Shown: positions 1 through 5,578, numbered from the stretch's first letter. The stretch: DNA of 6,142 bases from Nostoc cf. edaphicum LEGE 07299 (GCF_015207245.1 NZ_JADEXF010000244.1:1-6142), one strand, 5' to 3'. The notes: generated from the letters alone by a model not told the origin. A program made the numbers and translations.

Positions 1-52
1 CTATAACCCACGAAAGATTTAGATATCTTCAACACTTTCTAATATCAGGGAA

Positions 53-58
53 TATACT
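53..58 (+). promoter_or_regulatory. Possible -10 element for crtO
   Basis: TATACT lies 20 bases before the crtO start codon and would place the transcription start near 65, giving a very short leader. The only -35-like match is a poor TTCAAC at 28-33 with a long 19-base spacer. No Shine-Dalgarno sequence is visible between here and the ATG, so initiation may be SD-independent. Weak call. Confidence 0.25.
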
Positions 59-78
59 TTAATCCCCACATTGCACTC

Positions 79-1797
79 ATGGAATCGTATGACGTTGTAA
101 TTATTGGCGCTGGTCATAATGGCTTAGTTTGTGCTGGCTACCTGCTGAAAGCTGGTTACAGCGTCCTGTTATTAGAAGGGCGATCGCTTCCTGGTGGTGG
201 TTGCACTACTGAAGAACTTATGCCTGATGAAGCACCTGGTTTTAAATTTAGTCCTTGCGCGATTAACCATCTGTTTATTTTCTTAGGGCCAGTCATCCAA
301 GAGTTAGAACTGCATAAGTACGGCTTGGAATATCTTACCTGCGATCCAGTTGCCTTTTGTCCCCATCCAGATGGTAAGTATTTCTTAGCTCATCAATCTA
401 TAGAAAAGACTTGTGCGGAAATTGCCCGTTACAGTCAGCGCGATGCTGAAAAATACGCTGAATATGCCGATTTTTGGCAGCGCTTTATCAAAGGGATTGC
501 TCCTTTCTTCAATGCACCACCCAAATCAATTGTTGATATTGCTGGTAATTACAATCTCAATAGTCTGCGAGACTTATTTTCCCTTCTAGGTGGCTCTAAC
601 ACAACCCTTGATTTACTGCGTACCCTACTCAGCAGTGCCACAGATAATATTAACGAGTACTTCGATTCTGAGTTTGTCAAAGCACCTCTGGCTAGACTCT
701 CAGCCGAACTGAGTTCCCCTCCCTCACAAAAAGCTATGTCCTTTGGGGCAATGATGATGATGTTGCGTCATAATCCCGGTATGGCAAGACCGCGTGGTGG
801 TAGTGGTGGACTTGTGGAAGCTTTGGTGAAAATGGTAAAAGCCGAGGGTGGTAAAATCCTCACCGACCAAAAGGTAGAAAAAGTATTGGTAGATAATGGT
901 AAAGCTGTGGGTGTGCGCGTTGCTGGTGGCAAAGAATATCGTGCTAACAAAGGTGTAATTTCAAGTATTGATGCCAAGCGCTTATTTTTGCAACTGATGG
1001 ATAGTAGCGATGTCGATAATAGCGATGCCTACGGCGGCAAGCTACGCAACTTGCGCGAGAGGTTAGACCGCCGCATCGTCAACAACAATGAAACCATCCT
1101 CAAAATTGATTGTGCTTTATCTGAACCCTTGCGCTTTGTCCACCACAATCACCAAGATAACTATTTGATGGGTTCTATTCTGATTGCTGATTCCGTCAAT
1201 CATGTAGAACAAGCTCATAGTCTGATTACTCTGGGCAATATTCCTGATGAAGACCCATCAATGTATGTAGTAATGCCTACCGGACTTGATCCATCGATGG
1301 CACCGGAAGGCAAGCACACATTATGGATAGAGTTTTTTGCCCCTTATCAAATTAATGGTGCAGAGGGTACAGGTTTAAAAGGTACGGGTTGGACGGATAA
1401 ACTGAAAAACAAAGTTGCAGACAAGGTGATTAATAAACTGGCGCAGTATTCGCCCAATCTGCAACATTCAATCATCGCCCGTCATGTCGAAAGTCCGGCT
1501 GAGTTGGGAGAACGGTTAGGGACTTACAAAGGTAATTATTACCATATTGATATGACTTTAGAACAGATGCTTTGCTTCCGTCCGTTGCCGGAATTAGCTA
1601 ACTACAAAACACCAATTGATAACTTGTATCTTACTGGTGCTGGAACTCATCCGGGTGGTTCAATTTCTGGTTTGCCGGGACGCAACTGTGCGCGTGTGTT
1701 TTTACATAATGAGCAACCTATCGCCCAGAAAATCAAGGAAGCAGGAGGCTCAATTAAATCTGCTTTTGCATCTGTCTTAAGGAGTGAATCAGACTAA
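79..1797 (+). CDS. crtO: Beta-carotene ketolase, CrtO type (FAD-dependent)
   Basis: Likely a CrtO ketolase, a flavoprotein of the phytoene-desaturase superfamily that adds a 4-keto group to beta-carotene to make echinenone in the photosynthetic or cytoplasmic membrane. The 572 residues begin with a dinucleotide-binding fold: GAGHNG at 10-15 within a hydrophobic strand, acidic E33 closing the second strand, then LPGGG at 37-41. A second conserved block (GMARPRGGSGGL) lies mid-protein and is typical of the desaturase/ketolase group. The C-terminal FAD motif runs about 515-536, with LTGAGTHPGG and the PGRN that follows. The length suits CrtO, and the GxGxxG fold sits at the very N-terminus, which supports the ATG at 79. 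An (ATG)4 run at 751-762 encodes four methionines. The next + strand gene is an HLIP, consistent with photoprotection. The alternative is another CrtI-like carotenoid oxidoreductase; product specificity cannot be read from sequence. Confidence 0.8.
   Translation: MESYDVVIIGAGHNGLVCAGYLLKAGYSVLLLEGRSLPGGGCTTEELMPDEAPGFKFSPCAINHLFIFLGPVIQELELHKYGLEYLTCDPVAFCPHPDGKYFLAHQSIEKTCAEIARYSQRDAEKYAEYADFWQRFIKGIAPFFNAPPKSIVDIAGNYNLNSLRDLFSLLGGSNTTLDLLRTLLSSATDNINEYFDSEFVKAPLARLSAELSSPPSQKAMSFGAMMMMLRHNPGMARPRGGSGGLVEALVKMVKAEGGKILTDQKVEKVLVDNGKAVGVRVAGGKEYRANKGVISSIDAKRLFLQLMDSSDVDNSDAYGGKLRNLRERLDRRIVNNNETILKIDCALSEPLRFVHHNHQDNYLMGSILIADSVNHVEQAHSLITLGNIPDEDPSMYVVMPTGLDPSMAPEGKHTLWIEFFAPYQINGAEGTGLKGTGWTDKLKNKVADKVINKLAQYSPNLQHSIIARHVESPAELGERLGTYKGNYYHIDMTLEQMLCFRPLPELANYKTPIDNLYLTGAGTHPGGSISGLPGRNCARVFLHNEQPIAQKIKEAGGSIKSAFASVLRSESD
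180..187. repeat. HIP1 octamer
   Basis: GCGATCGC, the highly iterated palindrome found throughout many cyanobacterial genomes, here inside crtO codons. It supports a cyanobacterial origin and has no known local function. Confidence 0.9.
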
Positions 1798-1917
1798 GAG
1801 GCTGTTTGTAAAAAAAGTAAATAGCATCAGGAGAATTTAAAAGTTGAGTCTGAAGTAGGGAAACGGCTAAAGATGAGATTATGTGAGCTTTTTGGGCAAG
1901 CTACTGATGCTTTTTAA
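1798..1917. repeat. Nested inverted repeat behind crtO, possible terminator or element remnant
   Basis: Starting right after the crtO stop, GAGGCTGTTTGTAAAAAAAG resembles the ends of some cyanobacterial insertion sequences, from memory only. AGCATCAG (1823-1830) is matched by CTGATGCT (1904-1911), and a smaller stem AGCTT/AAGCT (1886-1890 with 1898-1902) sits inside. Five T's follow at 1911-1915, so the structure could end crtO transcription, although the 73-base interval between the outer arms is long for a terminator. The only ORF inside is 14 codons (1873-1917). The rest of the spacer to 2053 shows nothing further that I can support. Confidence 0.35.
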
Positions 1918-2053
1918 TCAAAACTATCAAAAGTCTAAACAATTCCCTGAGATACTTCCTGTGACACTTTTAGATTCCCCAATAGACAGAGAACTACAAC
2001 CGTAATAGTAACTAAGATGTGGGTGTAGTAAGAGTTATTAAGGAATATTTGCA

Positions 2054-2260
2054 ATGGCAACCGAAACTAACAAAGCGGTTGAATTATCTACTAAAGCTAA
2101 AGCCTATAACGGTATCGATCGCAATGCTTGGATTTTTGGGTGGAATCCCCAACAAGAATTGTGGAATGGACGTTTAGCGATGATTGGCTTTATTTCTTAC
2201 GTACTTTGGGATTTGGCTGGCTATAGTTTAGTCCGTGACGTACTCCACTTAGTTCGCTAA
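2054..2260 (+). CDS. hli: High-light-inducible protein (HLIP, one-helix LHC-like protein)
   Basis: A 68-residue thylakoid protein of the Hli/Scp family. These one-helix relatives of plant light-harvesting proteins dimerise, bind chlorophyll a and carotenoid, and protect photosystem assembly intermediates from excess light. The defining chlorophyll-binding signature ExxNGRxAMxGF is complete: E35, N38, G39, R40, A42, M43, G45 and F46. It opens the single membrane helix, about 36-60. The preceding WIFGWNPQQE (26-35) is also typical of the family, and the N-terminal 25 residues are polar. AAGGA at 2040-2044, nine bases before the ATG, is a good ribosome binding site. The gene stands alone between spacers, with a GC hairpin behind it. 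HLIP genes are usually induced by high light through RpaB-bound HLR1 boxes, but I could not find a convincing HLR1 pair upstream. Confidence 0.93.
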   Translation: MATETNKAVELSTKAKAYNGIDRNAWIFGWNPQQELWNGRLAMIGFISYVLWDLAGYSLVRDVLHLVR

Positions 2261-2278
2261 ACCTTCACTGATGATTTA

Positions 2279-2293
2279 TCCCCCCTTGGGGGA
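2279..2293 (+). terminator. GC hairpin after the HLIP gene
   Basis: TCCCCC pairs with GGGGGA around a CTT loop, 18 bases after the HLIP stop. The sequence that follows is AT-rich (ATCAATTTAAT) but has no long T run, so termination is likely yet not textbook. Confidence 0.55.
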
Positions 2294-2383
2294 ATCAATT
2301 TAATAAACAACTTAGTAGCGTTTTAATACTTAACCTAATCGCCAATTGAGGCGAAATAGTGGGGTTATAAATGGACACAATAA

Positions 2384-2389
2384 TATAAT
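2384..2389 (+). promoter_or_regulatory. Possible -10 element for the stress-protein gene
   Basis: A perfect TATAAT 16 bases before the chosen ATG. No -35 match stands at the right distance, and the implied leader is only about ten bases, so this is a candidate only. A small hairpin, TCGCC/GGCGA, lies further upstream at 2339-2354. Confidence 0.3.
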
Positions 2390-2405
2390 TGTGAAAGAGG
2401 GAAAT

Positions 2406-2957
2406 ATGATAACTAAAGATACTACACGTGCATTAGGAGTATTTGCTAATTCTCAACAGATAGAGCAGGCGATTAATGAATTGAAAACTGCAAATTTTCC
2501 TATGGAAAAAGTTTCTGTTCTTGCTAAAGATGTAGAGCAAGGTGAAAATTTAGGTGAGGCGCAGATAAGCGATCGCATTGGTAATCAAGATGTCAATACA
2601 ACTGGAGCCGTAGGAGACACGCTGACAGCAACTACTTGGGGTAGCGCGTTACTTGGTTTGAGTAGTTTAGCACTTCCCGGTTTAGGAGCTGTACTCGCAG
2701 CAGGTTCCGTAGGTGTAGCATTGGTTAGTAGCGTGGCAGGTGTTGCTGTGGGAGCCGCAGCAAATCAGAATTTACTGAAGGCATTAGGTGATTTAGGCAT
2801 ACCCGAAGACAGAGCGAGAGTTTATAGCGATCGCCTCCAGCAGAGTTATTATTTGCTCATCCTAGAAGGCTCAGAAGAAGAAATTCACCGCGTTGAACCA
2901 ATATTACGCGATCGCGGTATTGAATATTGGGGCGTGTATGATTCCCCACATAGTTAA
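2406..2957 (+). CDS. General stress protein, YflT / low-temperature-induced type
   Basis: A 183-residue protein resembling the cyanobacterial low-temperature-induced (lti46-like) and YflT-type general stress proteins, whose biochemical role is unknown. Residues about 8-41 form the YflT-like start: RALGVF, then a helix with polar spacing, then FPMEKVSVLAKD. A low-complexity Gly/Ala/Val/Leu segment at about 78-119 is strongly hydrophobic and could be a membrane hairpin or glycine-zipper insertion. The C-terminal part (about 120-180) has LGIPEDRARVYSDRLQ, then a strand YYLLILEG, then an acidic helix and a final strand, a ferredoxin-like pattern. The frame stays open upstream to a TTG at 2346, but ATG 2406 is preferred: it follows AAAGAGGG at 2394-2401, and the added 20 residues do not look like this family. 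The gene is dense in HIP1 sites. The family call is from recognition of pattern, not alignment. Confidence 0.75.
   Translation: MITKDTTRALGVFANSQQIEQAINELKTANFPMEKVSVLAKDVEQGENLGEAQISDRIGNQDVNTTGAVGDTLTATTWGSALLGLSSLALPGLGAVLAAGSVGVALVSSVAGVAVGAAANQNLLKALGDLGIPEDRARVYSDRLQQSYYLLILEGSEEEIHRVEPILRDRGIEYWGVYDSPHS
2569..2915. repeat. Three HIP1 octamers in one gene
   Basis: GCGATCGC occurs at 2569-2576, 2827-2834 and 2908-2915, all within the stress-protein gene. The only other copy in the window is the one in crtO. Confidence 0.9.
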
Positions 2958-2976
2958 AATGGTGTGTGCATTGGTA

Positions 2977-3000
2977 TTTTGTTAAAACAAAAACGTTTTT
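2977..3000 (+). terminator. Weak AT-rich hairpin with T run
   Basis: TTTTGT and ACAAAA (2977-2982 with 2987-2992) can pair around a four-base loop, 19 bases after the stress-protein stop, and five T's end the stretch at 2996-3000. The stem is nearly all A-T, so terminator strength is doubtful. Confidence 0.25.
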
Positions 3001-3024
3001 CACAGGCATGAAGCCGCAGATGAA

Positions 3025-3092
3025 ATAGCTTTAGCTATGAGGATAAACAGATAAGGACTTTTAAGATTAGTAATTATCAAATATCCTCATAG
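3025..3092 (+). promoter_or_regulatory. Two mutually exclusive hairpins in a leader-like region
   Basis: ATAGCT/AGCTAT (3025-3030 with 3033-3038) makes a small hairpin. The exact 11-base pair CTATGAGGATA / TATCCTCATAG (3035-3045 with 3082-3092) makes a long one that is extended inside by GATAA/TTATC (3050-3054 with 3074-3078). They share bases 3035-3038, so an RNA could form only one at a time. The right arm ends on the AGGA that would serve the mini-ORF at 3105. The pairing is seen directly; a switching role is inference. Confidence 0.4.
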
Positions 3093-3104
3093 GAAAAATT
3101 AGCC

Positions 3105-3161
3105 ATGAGTTTTTGGATCGACCACCAACAGTTTCCAGAAGCAGTTAGCAAAATGATTTAA
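3105..3161 (+). CDS. 18-codon mini-ORF, possible leader peptide
   Basis: ATG preceded by AGGA (3091-3094, ten bases before) opens an 18-residue frame, MSFWIDHQQFPEAVSKMI, ending in TAA. It lies between the paired hairpins at 3025-3092 and the terminator-like stem at 3178-3227, the layout of a translated leader in attenuation. It has one Trp, one His and two Phe, so it does not point clearly at any amino-acid signal. It could equally be chance or the remnant of a lost gene. Confidence 0.2.
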   Translation: MSFWIDHQQFPEAVSKMI

Positions 3162-3177
3162 CTGCCGATTTTTAATC

Positions 3178-3227
3178 AGGTAGATAAAAATAACATTTAA
3201 CTTCATCTACTTATTTCTACCTTTTTT
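3178..3227 (+). terminator. Terminator-like stem with competing pairing
   Basis: AGGTAGA (3178-3184) pairs with TCTACCT (3216-3222) and is followed directly by T's to 3227. The stem can extend inward with small bulges through AAA and TAA. An alternative partner, ATCTAC at 3205-3210, can take GTAGAT at 3180-3185 instead and would break the terminator stem. It sits 75 bases before the small membrane-protein gene, so readthrough here could control that gene. The 31-base interval between the arms weakens the case. Confidence 0.4.
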
Positions 3228-3302
3228 ATTAATCCTAAAGCTAGATGTAATTTCTGGAATTAAAAGCGAAATTGTAATAAATAATCGAACAACATAAGAG
3301 CC

Positions 3303-3476
3303 ATGAAAACTGACAACGTAACCAATTCTAACAATACTGAGCGGACGACAATCGAGGGTGGAAGTAAAGAAGCTCTCAATCAAAAAACATCTGTGCAATT
3401 TTTACTTAGCACAGCACTGGTAGTTATAACAATTATCCTAGTTAGTGCAACTGCTTATTACGGACTTATTCACTAA
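3303..3476 (+). CDS. Small single-helix membrane protein, unrecognised
   Basis: A 57-residue protein that I do not recognise. The first 30 residues are polar and rich in Asn, Thr and Lys (MKTDNVTNSNNTERTT at the start). They are followed by one clear membrane segment, about 31-55 (VQFLLSTALVVITIILVSAT and on), and a tail ending GLIH. No HLIP signature, cysteine motif or cleavable signal pattern is visible; the helix is more likely an anchor. The ATG is preceded by AAGAG at 3296-3300, only two bases away, so the ribosome site is weak. It stands alone, with a structured leader upstream and a strong hairpin terminator downstream. That framing and the clean polar-then-hydrophobic layout argue that it is real. 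Small photosystem or stress-related membrane subunits look like this, but no function can be assigned. Confidence 0.55.
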   Translation: MKTDNVTNSNNTERTTIEGGSKEALNQKTSVQFLLSTALVVITIILVSATAYYGLIH

Positions 3477-3564
3477 TGCTACTTGTTTAACCAGAAGATT
3501 TTTTTTGATCGCATTGAATAGCACTTGGATAATTTCAAATATAGCATCAGCCTTAATAGAACTC

Positions 3565-3623
3565 TGGCAGTGTTTTTAGCTAGTCAAAAGTCTTTGTTTA
3601 AGCTAAAACACTGCCATATTTTT
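3565..3623 (+). terminator. Long hairpin with T run, end of the + strand genes
   Basis: TGGCAGTGTTTTTAGCT (3565-3581) pairs with AGCTAAAACACTGCCA (3601-3616): sixteen pairs with a single T bulge. The 19-base loop can fold further through CAAA/TTTG. TATTTTT follows, which favours termination of + strand transcripts, presumably from the 57-residue protein gene. On the - strand the same stem is not followed by a T run, but it may still slow transcripts coming from the aldo/keto reductase side. The right arm contains the last codons of the decayed - strand ORF. Confidence 0.65.
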
Positions 3624-3850
3624 GTAATACCATTTCTTTGTGAAACTGCGCCAAATTTTCTTGGCTTCTTCTTTCTTTGTGTCCTTCTCTGACGAGACGC
3701 TACTGTAAAACTTTGATACACTGTCTGCCAATTCACTGGGACTGCCTGATTTTCTGGCTGCACATTGGTTCTTTCTATTACTTGTTGGAAAATTTGTGCA
3801 AATAATTCACTTAGTTTGAAAGATATTTTGTACCATTTTTTTGTCTGCAT
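3598..3850 (-). pseudogene. Remnant of a small ORF, frame broken at a dispersed repeat
   Basis: Downstream of the aldo/keto reductase, and starting inside its last 14 codons, one frame reads like protein: KLSELFAQIFQQVIERTN, then QPENQAVPVNWQTVYQSFT (down to about 3706). Across the repeat at 3684-3703 this frame turns into an unlikely run of Arg, Lys and Gln. A second frame then becomes protein-like, with ENLAQFHKEMVLQKYGSVLA and a TAA at 3598-3600. The second frame is shifted by one base and has a TAG in the repeat. I read this as one small gene interrupted by an insertion whose length is one more than a multiple of three. The joined product would be roughly 70-80 residues and matches no family I know. 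The start is uncertain (ATG 3850 is one option), and the region could be non-coding. Confidence 0.35.
3684..3703. repeat. Small dispersed repeat-like element, copy 1
   Basis: CTTCTCTGACGAGACGCTAC shares CTTCTCT and ACGAGACGCT with the insert in the aldo/keto reductase (4067-4082), with one extra G between the two blocks. This sequence type resembles the short mobile repeats described in Nostoc genomes. It sits where the neighbouring small ORF changes frame. The exact ends cannot be set without other copies. Confidence 0.6.
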
Positions 3851-4835
3851 TCGCCGCCGCTTTATCCAACTCTGCAATCTCACCAGCGCCTAATTGCCAA
3901 CCCAACGCACCAAGATTTTCCTTCGCTTGTTCGACGCTCTTTGCTCCAGGGATGGGAATAGTTCCTTTACAGATGCACCAATTAATTGCCACCTGTGACA
4001 TAGTTTTATTTCTAAACTGTGCCACCTCTCGCAAACATTCCAAAAGCGATTTACCAGCAGAAGCCGCTTCTCTACGAGACGCTGCGCGAACGCCTCTACG
4101 CATTCCTGATAATATTTGCTTAAATAACAGACCTCGAATGCCTTTAGGCAAAGGGCCTTGCTCAGAGTATTTTCCTGTCAGTAGTCCCAAAGCTAGAGGG
4201 CTGTAGGCAATCAATTTAATGTCTAACTCATCACAAAGGTCTTTGAGGTTTAGTTGAGTGACAGGATATGTAGACAACAGAGAATATTGAACTTGCAAAG
4301 TTGTAATCGGAACGCCTCGTTCCGCGAATTTTTTATGCACTCGCTGAAGCCGTTTCGGCCCATAATTGGATAATCCCACTCCCTTGACCAGTTTTTGCTC
4401 ATACAAATCGGCAAGACCATCTAAAAGTCCTTCCTCTTGCCAAGGAGCATAGTTTGCTGTTGACCAGTGCATCTGTACCAAATCGACGTTTTTTCCCAGG
4501 CGTTGGGCAGATGACTGGCAAGCCTTCACCATTGATTGACGTGTCCATCTCCAGGGGTAAGCAGCCAGCTTAGTCGCAATACAAATATTTTCTTTGCCTA
4601 AACCTACATATTCTCGGTTGAATCGTCCCAGAAGCAACTCACTCCGACCATTCAATCTCCCAGTTCCGTAAGAATCGCCTGTATCAAATAAAGTTACACC
4701 GTTGCTTACACAAAGGTTAAAGACGGCTTGCAACTGCTCATCCATACTTTCGTCATATCCCCAAAGCAATTGGTTGCCCCAGGCCCAAGTGCCACAGCCC
4801 ATGCTTGGGAGTGAGAGTTTTTGGAGAGTCTGCAT
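3807..4835 (-). CDS. Aldo/keto reductase with an in-frame repeat insert
   Basis: A 342-residue NADPH-dependent oxidoreductase of the aldo/keto reductase superfamily, a soluble TIM-barrel enzyme; the substrate is unknown. The catalytic tetrad is complete: D51 and Y56 in FDTGDSYG, K89 in IATKL, H123 in VQMHW. Cofactor-site motifs follow: GVGLSNYG (152-159, with S156 and N157), AYSPLALGLLTGKY (210-223) and IPIPGAKSVEQAKENLGAL (293-311). The ending MVQNIFQTK is, from memory, common in cyanobacterial homologues, so the stop at 3807 looks natural. Residues 247-262 (RGVRAASRREAASAGK) look foreign and correspond to a repeat insert; without them the protein would be about 326 residues, nearer the usual size. 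The ATG at 4835 has no strong ribosome site (only AAAG), but a plausible promoter lies just upstream. The gene follows the 174-residue protein gene after about 110 bases and probably has its own promoter. Confidence 0.88.
   Translation of the reverse strand: MQTLQKLSLPSMGCGTWAWGNQLLWGYDESMDEQLQAVFNLCVSNGVTLFDTGDSYGTGRLNGRSELLLGRFNREYVGLGKENICIATKLAAYPWRWTRQSMVKACQSSAQRLGKNVDLVQMHWSTANYAPWQEEGLLDGLADLYEQKLVKGVGLSNYGPKRLQRVHKKFAERGVPITTLQVQYSLLSTYPVTQLNLKDLCDELDIKLIAYSPLALGLLTGKYSEQGPLPKGIRGLLFKQILSGMRRGVRAASRREAASAGKSLLECLREVAQFRNKTMSQVAINWCICKGTIPIPGAKSVEQAKENLGALGWQLGAGEIAELDKAAANADKKMVQNIFQTK
4050..4097. repeat. Small dispersed repeat-like insert inside the aldo/keto reductase
   Basis: About 48 bases that encode residues 247-262. 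They are visibly richer in G and C than the surrounding gene and contain CTTCTCTACGAGACGCTGCG (4067-4086), a close match to the element at 3684-3703. CTCTACG occurs at both sides of the core (4070-4076 and 4094-4100), 24 bases apart. The insert keeps the frame. Its limits are inferred from where the protein stops looking like its family (after GMR, before LLECLRE), so they may be off by a few codons. Confidence 0.65.
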
Positions 4836-4862
4836 CTTTGCTGTTTATAGATTGCCTTATTA

Positions 4863-4890
4863 ATTATCAGGCATATATAGCAGTCCTCAA
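4863..4890 (-). promoter_or_regulatory. Candidate promoter of the aldo/keto reductase gene
   Basis: On the - strand TTGAGG (4890-4885) and GATAAT (4868-4863) are separated by 16 bases, a reasonable sigma-70-type pair. Transcription would start near 4856, leaving a leader of about 20 bases before the ATG at 4835. Confidence 0.45.
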
Positions 4891-4910
4891 TCATTCGTGA
4901 GAATTTAAGA

Positions 4911-4922
4911 TAGTTATAACTA
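4911..4922. promoter_or_regulatory. Perfect 12-base palindrome upstream of the reductase promoter
   Basis: TAGTTATAACTA reads the same on both strands. It lies about 20 bases upstream of the -35 box, a position suited to an activator, or it could be a site behind the 174-residue gene. Being all but two bases A or T, it may be chance. Confidence 0.25.
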
Positions 4923-4946
4923 CCCTGTAGTCTTGATTTATCACTT

Positions 4947-5471
4947 TCAACTTGACAGACTACTATTAGGGAACATGGTCGGATTTGCCAAGAGCCAAGC
5001 TTTTTCAGTCCAGGCGTTATTAAATAATTTGACCTCTGACACGTTTAATTCAAATGAATGGGGTGGTGATTCTAGCAACAAGGGCGAACCTTTATCATGG
5101 GCCTCAACTAAGTTAACTATCCAGGGAAGAAAGTCTAAGATTTCTTTTGGTAGTACAGTTAACTCAAAATCCCACATCAAATTCATACCTCGGCAGACTT
5201 GTCCTTTTCTGGTCACTGTGACTCTACCAGCACTTTTGTTAATAGCCAGTCGCAGAATGAATGGGCGGAATGGAACAAATTCATCAGGTGCTGTATAAGC
5301 ATATACATTTATATAGTTGAGTCTCTGCCTACGATCTATCCAAGATGCGATCGGTGAATTACTACTATAAGATGTACCAGTTATAAGTACTGGCATATTC
5401 ATCGCAGCAGCAAAGTTAGTGTAGAACTTATGCCTTAGTTCGTTAACAATATGTTTAGCTTCTGGGTTCAT
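4947..5471 (-). CDS. Conserved-looking protein of unknown function
   Basis: I do not recognise this 174-residue protein. No signal peptide or membrane segment is apparent, so it is probably cytoplasmic. After a helical start (MNPEAKHIVNELRHKFYTNF) comes a Ser/Asn-rich turn. The middle (about 51-105) is a set of likely beta strands: RLNYINVYAYT, FILRLAINKSAGRVTVTR, and MWDFELTVLP. A helix-rich C-terminal part includes ILDFLPWIVNLVEAHDKGSP and ends AWTEKAWLLANPTMFPN. Several Trp residues and the alternating strand pattern suggest a folded domain. The ATG at 5471 has a modest AGGTG about nine bases upstream (near 5480). The + strand frame across the same bases reads as a shadow. It shares strand with the RRM gene but lies about 300 bases downstream, behind that gene's terminator, so it is likely transcribed separately. 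Confidence 0.65.
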   Translation of the reverse strand: MNPEAKHIVNELRHKFYTNFAAAMNMPVLITGTSYSSNSPIASWIDRRQRLNYINVYAYTAPDEFVPFRPFILRLAINKSAGRVTVTRKGQVCRGMNLMWDFELTVLPKEILDFLPWIVNLVEAHDKGSPLLLESPPHSFELNVSEVKLFNNAWTEKAWLLANPTMFPNSSLSS

Positions 5472-5578
5472 GGTTGCTACACCTATTACAAAAACGATAC
5501 CTGCGGTAAGCTACCCTAACGCATGGCTTCATTAGAATTATTTCCTAAAACCTCCTGCATCCTGCCCTCTAGCTTGAA

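Noticed and set aside
768..977. - strand ORF inside crtO
   Set aside because: Pro/Thr-rich antisense shadow of a well-supported gene.
1873..1917. 14-codon ORF MRLCELFGQATDAF
   Set aside because: Too short, no ribosome site, and it lies within an inverted repeat.
1921..2053. HLR1 (RpaB) box upstream of the HLIP gene
   Set aside because: Sequences such as GTTACTAT on the - strand are near the half-site, but no correctly spaced pair is present.
2346..2405. N-terminal extension of the stress protein from TTG 2346
   Set aside because: It uses a rare start inside a small hairpin and adds 20 residues unlike the family; ATG 2406 has its own ribosome site.
3207..3398. - strand ORF of 63 codons
   Set aside because: It overlaps the spacer and the + strand membrane-protein gene, has no family look, and the + strand reading has a clean helix and terminator.
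3841..4206. + strand ORF of 121 codons
   Set aside because: Antisense shadow of the aldo/keto reductase, whose catalytic motifs are complete.
4706..4894. - strand ORF overlapping the start of the reductase
   Set aside because: Out of frame with the reductase and without recognisable features.
4933..5298. + strand ORF of 121 codons
   Set aside because: Opposite strand of the 174-residue protein, which has the better start, length and protein-like composition.
5516..5560. 14-codon - strand ORF before the unknown protein gene
   Set aside because: No support beyond an ATG and a stop; likely chance.
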